The notes beneath the pieces were generated by a model. It searched no databases. It worked only from the letters and a program-made list of their open reading frames with translations, and was not told where the DNA came from. A program made the translations under genes and the position numbers. From Annona cherimola (lineage: Eukaryota; Streptophyta; Magnoliopsida; Magnoliales; Annonaceae), in NCBI GenBank assembly GCA_030490835.1, contig CM059971.1, forward strand, positions 126,698,564 through 126,762,563: a stretch of 64,000 bases of DNA, given 5' to 3'. Every line of letters starts with the position of its first letter. The first letter of the stretch is position 1. This document shows, one piece after another, positions 35,570 through 45,043 of the stretch.

Positions 35570-36262
35570 CCTGTGCAGTGAAGTTGTACTATAATTAATG
35601 GTGCATTTGACCCGAAATGGGCCCCACATATACTTAAATGTATTGATACTTTATATAATCATTTATCCATATATAAATTTTATACTAAATGATTCACACA
35701 TTGAAAAACAACTTTAAAGTTGTTATTTACATCAAACTATTTTATTACGTTGAATTTGTAACATTTTCAGATAGAGTCTATACACATATTCAATTGAGAT
35801 GAAAATTAGTATAACAGTAGAATACATAATTATAAATACAATTGGTGAAATTGATTATAATTTTATAATCATTTAGGCCCATTTTGAGATAATTGCATCA
35901 TAATTGTGGTGCAGTATATATATATAGGATTATATTCCTGTGCAGCATCGCTGTAATGGGCCCCACATGATCATGAAATCATGATCTACTCCACCCATTG
36001 TATTTAGAATAATGTATTCTATTACCATACCAATTTTCATCCCAATCAGATATGTATATGGGCCCCATCTGAAAATGGTACAAATCCAACGTAATAAAAT
36101 AGTTTTATGAAAATAATAACTTTAAAGTATCTGATTGGGATGAAAATTGGTATGGTAATAGAATACATTATTCTAAATATAATTGGTGGAGTAGATCATG
36201 ATTTCATGATCATGTGGGGCCCATTTTTGGGTCACTGTACCGCTGCACCGGAACAGCTCTCA
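35570..36262. mobile_element. Two H2-family foldback MITEs in a row
   Basis: The first (about 35570-35925) has diverged ends (GTGCAGTGAAGTTGTACTAT, TGCATCATAATTGTGGTGCAG). The second (about 35935-36262) keeps the ATGGGCCCCACATGATCATG module and closely resembles 34303-34672, though its terminal hairpins are shortened (GTGCAGCATCGCTG; CCGCTGCACCGGAACAGC). TATATA tracts separate and flank them. Confidence 0.8.
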
Positions 36263-36274
36263 TATATATATATA

Positions 36275-36555
36275 TATATAAACTAGGAACTCTTCAAATT
36301 TCTTAAGAATGTGAAATTTTCTCATCACTTAACATATGTACACACCTCCAACTCCAAAGTCCACTTCAACAACTTTAATACTTCCACATGTACAAATGCG
36401 AGGAATTTGCTCGTCACTTAACATATATACACACCTCCAACTCCAAGGTCCACTTCGACAAGTTTAACATTTCCACATGTACAAATGCGAGGAAATAATA
36501 CTAAGGTCATGAAGAAAATTTTGCATATTTTAAACCATAGAAATCCCCCTTTTAT
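36275..36555. repeat. Dispersed repeat R3 (copy 3, with internal 88-bp duplication)
   Basis: It matches the right part of copy 1. Here the block from ACTTAACATATGTACACACC to TGCGAGGAA is present twice (near 36328 and 36416), whereas copy 1 has it once. Confidence 0.65.
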
Positions 36556-37204
36556 TTCTTTTTTTTTTCTGCCCCGTGCAATTATCTACAATTAGGCTCT
36601 GTAACGATATCTTGAGCAATAATCGAGGGAATATTATGAGAAGTGAAACGTGTTTATATTGCAGTAGTGCCACCTGAATATTCGGTCATTAATCACGATT
36701 GCTGAGATGGTCGAGTGCATCTGCCTGCACGTCCTCGTCGTCTTTAGCTTTCGTGATATGCGACGGCACAGGCGGAGATCGGAGACGGGCAGCTGCTTCG
36801 TTACTTCCTCCCAACTTCTCCGTACTTCCCTCCTGACGTGGCACAATCCTAGCTTCACATCTACTTTCCGCTTGCGGACACTCTCGCTCCTTTAAATCTA
36901 ATTTTTAAAGCTGGGAATTTACAATCATCTCAATTGGGAGTGGACACTCCCACGAGACTTGGAGAGACTACTGCCATTGCAATCTTTTTGCTGTTGCTAT
37001 GGATCGAAGCCTGGTCACCAAACTCGAGACGCAGACCGGTACCACCGAGCAAAGGCTTGATGGCAAAAATCTAAAATTTTTGTACAACATAGAAAGCACT
37101 GATTGTTCAACCACAAATCACATGCTTGGGCACAGAAAAATTTGTCATCCGTCCAAATCCACTTGAAAAAGAATTCAAACTTTTTACATATTTAATCTTA
37201 GTTT
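36556..37204. other. GC-richer unique segment, no gene recognised
   Basis: From 36690 to 37060 the sequence is much less AT-rich than its surroundings and has overlapping open frames on both strands (36634-36858, 36707-36895), but no recognisable domain. A host gene relic is possible. Confidence 0.3.
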
Positions 37205-37690
37205 TATGAAAAGTGATGTAGATGGTGTGTTTGACCTTTGATAAAATTTTAAAGGGTAATTTGTAAAAATACCTACTTATTTTGATCAAAATTATAAATA
37301 ACTTCCACATAATTTAACCATAATTGCAAGTAATCCTCATACCGTTATGACGTCATCATTGTAACATCATGACATGAGAGTTATTTGCAATTATTGTTAA
37401 ACTATGTGAGGATTATTTGCAAAAATTCTATATATCACTTAATTTCTAAAATTGATCAAACCAAGTGGATATATGATAGAAGTAATGATGAAGAGTAAAT
37501 GAAATAAAGTTTAAATATATAGGGTAATTATATAAGTAGTTGTGAAAAAATAATTGAAAAATATGGTAGTTGTATAGAAAAATGTGAAAAAATTAAAAAT
37601 AAAATAGTTATGGAGAATGAAAAGTTTTAGGTTAACAATTTTTTTATAATTGTCAAACACATTTTAAGTATGAGTTGCAATTTTATAAAA
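37205..37690. mobile_element. Tourist-like MITE with a Mutator-like MITE inserted
   Basis: The outer ends are GGTGTGTTTGACC (near 37212) and TTGTCAAACACATTTTAAG. Within it, about 37250-37440 is a foldback starting GGGTAATTTGTAAAAATACC, with GTAATCCTCATACC / ATGTGAGGATTATTTGC arms, of the same type as 2098-2494. Confidence 0.55.
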
Positions 37691-37945
37691 TCTTATTTTT
37701 ATGTAACCTTATCAGCAGATATGTTGGGAAAAATGAGGAAAATTTTCAATGAATTTTTTAAAAATAAATAGGTAATGATGCGACATGTAGAGGGTAATGG
37801 TGAAAAGTAAATTAAACAAAATTGAAATATAGGATAATTGTATGGAAAAAGATATAAAAATAATTATGAAATAGTGTAGTTGTATAAAAAAAACTCAAAG
37901 AAGTAGGGAAAAGATTTGGTTGCTAGCCAAACACTATTGCAGTGA
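37691..37945. mobile_element. Decayed Tourist-type fragment
   Basis: It has AAATAGTGTAGTTGTATA and GATTTGGTTGCTAGCCAAACACTAT at its right side, but no clear left end. Confidence 0.35.
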
Positions 37946-38335
37946 AAACTCTATTATCTGACTAGTATTAATATGCACATACATTATTTAAAATTATAGA
38001 AATTAATATAATAAAATAATTTTATATAAATCAATATAATAGAATAATTTAATATAAAATATAAAATTAATTTTTTTTTAACATTTAAACTATCCAAAAT
38101 AGTAAAACATCGTGACAATGTGAATAAATGAGAATTTAAAGTATCGTTGCAATCTAATGCATATGTGTAACAATCTCACTATTTTTCATAACTTACTTAT
38201 AAATATTTTAAAGCAAATATGGCTATGCAGAATGAAACTTGATTTTAAAAATGATAAGAAATACAATAAAGTCGAGTGAATTTTTCATAAATTATAGGTC
38301 AGAAAAAATAAATAGGGTGACATGAAACAGCTCGG
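37946..38335. mobile_element. H1-family remnant
   Basis: It contains AATATAATAAAATAATTTTAT, ACATTTAAACTATCCAAAATA, GTGAATAAATGAGAATTTAAAG and GGGTGACATGAAAC in H1 order, but heavily diverged. Confidence 0.45.
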
Positions 38336-38984
38336 GGACTCTTTTTAAGTATAAATGTCTAAGGCTGCAATAGTTGCAAATTTATTGGAATTGGTGGGAG
38401 GGATGGTAGGGATTCAACAAATAACCACATTTGCTCTCTCTCAGGTCGAATTTTAAAAACACAGCAACTCTGCGACCAAGCCATTGAATGAAAAACGTGG
38501 AACGAGAATGTTAAAATCCAGCTATACATATGTCGCCATCTGCTTTGCATTATTGCATCCAAAAAGTTTTGGGGTCTCTTCAAGTACACTTAATTTAATT
38601 TATCTCCCGCTTTTTATGTGAAATTCTTCTTTATTGAAATAGTTCAACTTCATCACAATTGATGAAGTTCTTCATTTCTACACCCCATTTATGACGCGCT
38701 TCTTTTATATTTTCCTTCACATGAGCACATGATTATGCCGAAATTGCCATTTGCCCACTGTTTTCTTAGTAACACTTGAAATAAGCGGTACTAAGACCAT
38801 TATTAATGACAAATTTTAAAATAATTAGTACAAGTTTAGGACTAGTGACGGTTCTAAATAATAGTCCTGATAGTTTAACATTTTAGATGGGTTTTGCATT
38901 CTATGAGATTAGTTAATCTAAAAAATTTTAATCTCCACAATTGTTCTATTTTCTAATGATGCGTGATTTTTTGCGCCGGATCGC
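38336..38984. other. Spacer, nothing recognised
   Basis: This is unique AT-rich sequence. The GC-richer open frame at 38359-38589 on the minus strand shows no domain. Confidence 0.35.
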
Positions 38985-39470
38985 AAATGAGAGCCAAAAA
39001 CAGATTTTTTGTTTTTAAAATTTTTTTATACAACTGTTAATGTAAATATATTTATCTTGTAAATTAAGTTTTATCATTTTCGAGATCCAAGAAGGCTCCA
39101 TCTCAAATTGGTCTAAAAATTCATTTAAATTTTTTAAAAATAAAATGGTTAATGTAGGTATGCTTTGAACACAGACGTATTTTGGTCTTTCTCGTAAGTA
39201 AAATAATCATGATACCTATGTGTTTAAAAATATAAAATAAATATATACATATATTCGAAATTGATAAAAGTTGTTCGTAGATAATACATACCCATATTGA
39301 CCATCTTATTAAAAAATTCCAAAAAAATAAAGAAAATGAGTTTTTAAGGCTATAATCCGAGACGGAGCCTTCGGAGACGGGTATAAGAAGATCGCTTTGC
39401 TTTTGAAAATATGTGTATATTTATTTTATATTTTTAAACGTGAGTGTATTTTAGTAATTTTAAATTAACA
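38985..39470. mobile_element. Nested H3-type hairpins
   Basis: An inner foldback (about 39090-39366) has ends AAGGCTCCATCTCAAATTGG and ATAATCCGAGACGGAGCCTT. It interrupts a second H3-like sequence whose left half is 38985-39085 (GTAAATTAAGTTTTATCATTTT) and whose right half may be 39410-39470. Confidence 0.5.
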
Positions 39471-40394
39471 GTTGGACCGTGACATGGAAATTTAGCTATC
39501 CGGTTTGTATACGGTTCTAATCTTCACTATTACAACGTTAAAAAGAAAAATAAAAATACAATATTTTTACTTTCCACCTTCTTCAGTGAACCCTTAAACT
39601 ATACATGTGTAGTTTATCGTAATTATGAGACAAAAATATACGTTAAATGAAGAATCAAATTAAATATTGAATTTTAATAGTTTAAACATGATAATTATTT
39701 CCGATTCACCGTTTGATTTTGAGAAGACTGCTTACATATGTACCCCATGTTCCATACTTGTTACATGATGTTGCTGCCTTAGAGACAAAAAAAAAAGGGC
39801 TGCTGGCACTGATTCGGTTATACGCATGTGGTTCATATTAAATAGCACCAATTGTAGGATGACAGTGGTACAACATCCCTCTGAGACACGTGGATTTGAT
39901 TTTACTTAAAGTTAATCGGTTGTTAGAATTATTAATTTCATATAAATAAAAATGGACACAAAAAAAGGTGTCTACCTGTTTTCCTTATCATCCACAATTC
40001 ATATGGAGCCATATGAAAATAAAATAAAAATAAAAATCAAAACAAGCGCATCTGTACATCTATGTATGGGAACCTTTCCTATTTATAGTGGAGACCGTTC
40101 AGTAAGTAGTGATAAATAGACTGCTGCATAGTTCGATGCACAGCAACAGGAGGAGTAGGGGACTACTTGGGATATGGACCACACGTTTGGGCCATCCTAC
40201 GTACGAAATGGACAAGGAATGAACTCGACTTCTCCCAAAGAAATGGATCCGATGAGGACATGGTGCCACTTTCCTAGGGGGAGTGTGGTGCCACCCGTAT
40301 TTCCACATATGGGTTCGGTCACCATACACGATGGGTGGAGTGAGGAATGGGGTGTGTGGCCGGATTGTGTTTAGTTCAAACTTCAAAGATGGGA
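39471..40394. other. Spacer, nothing recognised
   Basis: This is unique sequence, GC-richer from 40160 to 40380, where open frames occur on both strands without recognisable domains. There is no RNA gene. Confidence 0.35.
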
Positions 40395-40590
40395 TGACAT
40401 GAGGATAGGATGAGATGTTATATTTCTTAATGCACCTTTTTTTTCATTCTTAATACATTTTTATTTATTCCCAATACAATTTTACTTATTGTCGCTACAT
40501 TTTTACTCACTTTCAATACATTTTCATCTTAAATGCTGATCTAATCCTCATTCTATCCTATCTCGGGATACCATAGGACCTAATCCGCGT
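40395..40590. mobile_element. Short-iteration MITE (second copy)
   Basis: Outer ends GAGGATAGGATGAGATG and CTCATTCTATCCTATCTC are inverted. Between them are about four units of CTTAATACATTTTTATTTATT type, the reverse of the iterations at 30065-30290 and 58285-58530. Confidence 0.6.
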
Positions 40591-40686
40591 TTGGAGGAAG
40601 TTATCTTGGTCTAAAAATAATGGATATGGCTTCGGGTAGTTGGCTGAAAGACTGTGGAAATGGTTCCAGGCCCACTGTTTGCTTGG

Positions 40687-40820
40687 CACGACTTTCCATA
40701 GTTTGATGATTAAGCCTTGTAAACACGGTACGACTTTCCATAGTTCGATGGTTAGGTCTTGTAAACACGGTATGACTTTCCATGGTTCGATGATTAGGCC
40801 TTGTAAAGTGTAAACACGGT
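40687..40820. repeat. 42-bp minisatellite, three units
   Basis: Three units of CGACTTTCCATAGTTCGATG followed by GGTCTTGTAAACACGGTA. The minus strand is open across it, giving a 14-residue peptide repeat (VFTRPNHRTMESHT), but this is a by-product of the 42-base period rather than evidence of a gene. Confidence 0.8.
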
Positions 40821-41804
40821 TTAACAGAGGGGAAACAAAACATGAAACACACTTAGGCAGTAGGGCAACGACACTGACACTTACACTTTTTTATGGTTGT
40901 CCAACGTGTCAACTAAGATATGATCAAACATTAGGGAATTTATTTGTATTTTAAACCCTACAAAGTTTAGTTTTTTACATGTTAAACCCTTAACCCTCAC
41001 AATATTAAAAAAAAAAAACATCATGAAGTCCCGTAAAATGTATAAAATGCCTTTGCATTTTAAATATTTTAACTTTATATATTTGCATTTTAAACTCCAA
41101 AGTTTGTCATTTCATGTTGATCATATTTGATTAATGATATACTATTATTGCATTCAAGCATTTTTAAATAACAAATTTGAAATTATTTTAAAACATATTT
41201 TTAGGAAACTTGTGCAAAAATAATATTACACTCAAAATTTTTATTCAATTGATCCAGCTATATTAAGCAATAAAAAATTACAATCAGTATGAAGCTTCTG
41301 ATTAGAAATTAAAATCAAATATTTCTCTAAATTTATAACTGAGAAGAGGTAATAAAATCCAAATCATATAGTTGTACATAATAGAAATATCGAGGTTTTG
41401 AAAAAATATCGTTGTCAGATAGTAAGAATCAAATTGCAAGCTATTTAACTATCTAACATGAGTTGAGATAAAAATCAAAATATACTTTTTTGGCTTTTGA
41501 TCCGCATATGATTTTATAAGATAATTTATAGGCATTTGGACCTTTTCTCTTTTTTTTTTGGCTCTTTTCTTGTTTTACTATTTATTTTCACATAATAAAA
41601 TAACTTATCTTTCACATGGTTTTTATTCATCTATTTATATGTTCTAATGAATTAAGTGTCCATTTGATAATGAGGAAAAGAAAGAAAAATATTTTTAAAA
41701 TAGTTTTAAATAAAAATTTTAACTAAGAATATTTAAGTGTAATAATGCTACATGAGTAAAAACGAAAATATACAAATTATTAATAATCAAATATATATTA
41801 GGAC

Positions 41805-42535
41805 CGTTAACTCCTTAAAATTTTAAGATTTTGATGTTTAATAAAAATCTAATCCATTTATTGTATTTAATAATATTTGTTTAGCTAGAAGACCAAGTTT
41901 TATCCAAATTAAATATATGCATGAGCTACATTTGCTCAAAAATAGGTATATTTATATGTAAATTATAAAAAATGCTTAGACTCACTCATATATATATATT
42001 AGAATGCAATAATATTTTCTCATAAAAAAAGAATACAATAATACTTTATAAAATTATTTATCTATATAATAGTGATATTTTATATGATTTAGCTGTTAAA
42101 AATACTACTTAAAAATTGATATTTAGGGTGTGTTTGGCAATTTACAAACGTCGTTAAGTTAAAACTTTTCAATATAAAACTTTTCACTTTCCATAACTAT
42201 TCTTTTTTTAATTATTTTTTACACATCTTTCTATACAACAACCCTACTTTTCAATCATTTCTACACAACTACCAATACAACTAATCTATTTATTTTAAAT
42301 TTATTCTCTTTACTCCTCATCATTATCCTTACAATATCACATCATTTGACAACTTTTATTCTTCAAAAGTTTTCATCAAAAGTTTTATTCATTACCAAAC
42401 ACACCTTTAGTATTAAATCATTTTATTATAGTAATTTTATATATTTATAAAGGGGGCTCAGACACAATAATACTTAACCATCAAAATACTAAAAATATAA
42501 AGGGTTACATAGAAGCATCACCATTCAAGCTGATG
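41805..42535. mobile_element. H1-family foldback MITE (copy e), interrupted
   Basis: It starts near CCGTTAACTCCTTAAAATTT and ends AAAGGGTTACATAGAAGCATC. The core modules (AATCTAATCCATTTATTGTA, TTTATCCAAATTAAATATAT) are H1. It is split by a Tourist-like MITE at 42126-42406. Confidence 0.7.
42126..42406. mobile_element. Tourist-like MITE nested in an H1 element, TTA target duplication
   Basis: This is a 281-base element with ends GGGTGTGTTTGGCAA and TACCAAACACACCT. It is flanked by TTA at 42123-42125 and 42407-42409. Other H1 copies read ATATTTAGTATTA continuously at this spot (for example near 3850), so the empty site is visible. TTA duplications and these ends are typical of PIF/Harbinger-Tourist MITEs. 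Confidence 0.85.
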
Positions 42536-42811
42536 CTTTCATAGTGTATATAAGATGATATACATGCAATGGCAAATTTTGGAGTTTAAAATGCAAATAT
42601 GTAAAGTTAGAGGATTTTAAATGCAAAAGGCATTTTATGGGATCTTAATGATATTTTTAACACAATCTAAAATATAATAAGATTTAAAATACTAATAGTC
42701 AAACTTTGGGCTTTAAAATACAAATACCAATAGTTAAAAAGTTCACAACGCAAATTCTCCTCAAACATAACAAAAGAACTACGAGTTAGTCAGGATGAAC
42801 GGGTGGGCTAG

Positions 42812-44567
42812 TGATAGTTGGCAATTAATAAAATATTTTGTGCGTATTTTGAATTAATTTGGTGGGAAATTAATTGGGTGTCATGTGAAATTTGCTTTAA
42901 AATATATTTTGACCATATTTGGGTATTATTAATAATTTGTTAAAAATATTTGGGCATGATTCTTTTATTATGATTTAATTGTTATATATTTTGCAATTGC
43001 CAGGCATTAATTCCAAGTGTATCCTCCATTACAAGAAAGCCATCATTCCAAGCTGTCCAGAACTTTATTCAAGCATTTAACAGTCCAGATTTTTTTTACC
43101 GTCCATCACAAGCCTTGGAAAAATTTCAGCACTAGCCGTCCGCTTTGATTCCAACTGCTCGTCCTAGCTATTCCATTCAATGATCTAAGCATCCAAAAGC
43201 CAAGCTAGAAAATTCCAGCACCGAATTTAAGCCTCGAGCCATTCAACCATGGTGCAAGAACGGTCAGAAAAATTCAGCCATCAGTTTGCAAGGAAATCTA
43301 GTGTCAAGAAATCCAAACCATCCATTCCGATCAAAATTCCAATCAAAATTCAGCACCGCATAAGTTGCCATCCTTCTAATTAGCAGTTCCAGAAATTTCA
43401 AACCGTGAATAGCAGCCATTCAACATTAGTAAGTGCGTTCTACTTGCGGCAAAATTGCGGGATGATGCGCAACCAATCAAACAGCGACGAGCAATTAAAA
43501 ATCGCACAATCCTCATATGCGATGGATTAGTTGCGCAGAATTAGCGTGTCACTCAGCACGATTAGAGCTATTATACTTATAAATAGGTAGTGCAGCGACA
43601 CAATTGAAGACGAAATTCGAAGGAGAGGTGGAGATGTACAAGCAGGTGGAGATTTCAAGCGTGTAAGCGGGGATCAAGCCTAAAGGAGTAGATTTTTCTT
43701 CCCTTTTATTTTTGATTTTCTGTTTATCTAAGATGTATATTAATTCTTATTTTAGTCTTGAGTTCAATATAATTATTTGTTTCTAAAAACCTTATTCTAT
43801 GGTTGCAATAGATCTTGCTTTTGAACCATAATCAAATTATAATTTTCCTTTGATTTTATATTATTAAGATTAGATTATTTATTTAACCTGTTCTTAATGC
43901 TTTTATAAAATTGGCCACCTTATAGATTGATTTAAGAATTTTATGTGATGCTCGAAAGAGATGACATGAAATTAGACTAAATGTTAAATAGCACATGATC
44001 TATACATAATCTTGAAATGATATTATCTCGTGGGATGTGTGAGATTTGCTAATATAGATAGAAATACCTATTAGCCATTGTAGTCAATATTAGGGATATA
44101 ATTAATGTTGTTTGTTATTTTAAATTCTTATAGTTTACATTAGAAGTTAAAATTAATAGGTTAAATTTATGTAGCCATCAAAAGGGGAGTATAAACAATA
44201 TTGCCCTAGACTAATAATCCATACTAATAAAATAAATCGAGAAAATATAATAAAATCATGAAGATAATAAAATTATAACCCTAGATTCATCCAACGGTAA
44301 AAGTCTCATTTAGTTTACTCTCATTCATACTAACCTATATTCTCTCTCTCTTCTCTTTCATCTTTTCTATTTCATTTTACACATCTTAATTTTTATTTTT
44401 CTCAACTACTTAAAATCTCAATTTTCATTTAAATTCATAAAATCTAATTTTTAGTTTTTAATAGTTAGTAAATATTTAGTACTCAAGTCACTGTGGGAAC
44501 GATAATTCTACTCTTCTGTTTATATTACTTGTGTGATCCATATACTCTTTGCGAAAAATAAGCAACA
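42812..44567. mobile_element. Probable solo LTR of an LTR retrotransposon
   Basis: This 1756-base block starts TGATAGTTGG and ends AGCAACA. The flanking 5-mers are GCTAG and GCCAG, a one-mismatch 5-bp target duplication. It has a TATA-like TATAAATAGG near 43578, then a region with long non-coding leader character, and ends with CACTGTGGGAACGATAATTC followed by TTATATTACTTGTGTG, a block commonly met near the end of LTRs in some plant retrotransposons. No gag or pol coding sequence or second LTR is present. Confidence 0.55.
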
Positions 44568-44572
44568 GCCAG

Positions 44573-45043
44573 GAGGATATGGTTAAGCATAGCGAAGGTC
44601 AGAAAGTGTTCACAAACCGATCGCATGAGGATTGGCTGGCTTGAACCGGCTCAAGTGCATATATCGGACCAGTAGCTACATCCACTGCATACCTTAACCA
44701 TCCATTTTCTGAAGCAAGAAATGCATCCAATTAGTGTTGGCATATGCTATAGTACCAACAAACCATGGGAATTTGGTCAGCGTAACACTGCAACTTACAA
44801 GAAACATAGTTTTCATTACAGGCTCCAGCTACAGAACTTCCTCGATCTGCCGAGCTTTCATTCGAAATTCCAACCTCTACCTTGAAGTTGTGAGGATAAA
44901 AATTATGGTCCTCGTCCTCTACTGTTGAGTTTATTCGTCAACTGATTGCCAGTGGCAACAGAAAAAAAAAAAAAAATTGGCCTTCATCGATGCATAATGT
45001 AAACCTTCACAACAGACCGAAAATCGCAGGAGCTTCTACACAT
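44573..45043. other. 3' flank of the starch synthase gene
   Basis: This is non-repetitive sequence between the probable LTR and the SS1 stop codon, with an A-run at 44960-44975. The SS1 3' untranslated region must lie in its right part. No other gene was recognised. Confidence 0.45.

Larger units (their letters stand above)
40934..42760. mobile_element. Long-TIR element carrying nested MITEs
   Basis: Left arm (40934-41120: GGGAATTTATTTGTATTTTAA, AACTCCAAAGTTTG) and right arm (42575-42760: TTTGGAGTTTAAAATGCAAA, CAAATTCTCC) are inverted relatives of each other. Between them lie an H1 element and a Tourist MITE. The arms resemble those bracketing the LINE at 51120-57005. Mutator-like affinity is my inference from the long arms. 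No transposase was found. Confidence 0.55.

Noticed and set aside
36634..36895. Opposed open frames in a GC-richer patch
   Set aside because: No domain and no conserved features visible; too little support for a gene.
40601..40852. Minus-strand open frame with 14-residue peptide repeats
   Set aside because: The frame stays open because the DNA repeat period (42) is divisible by three; there is no start context or domain.
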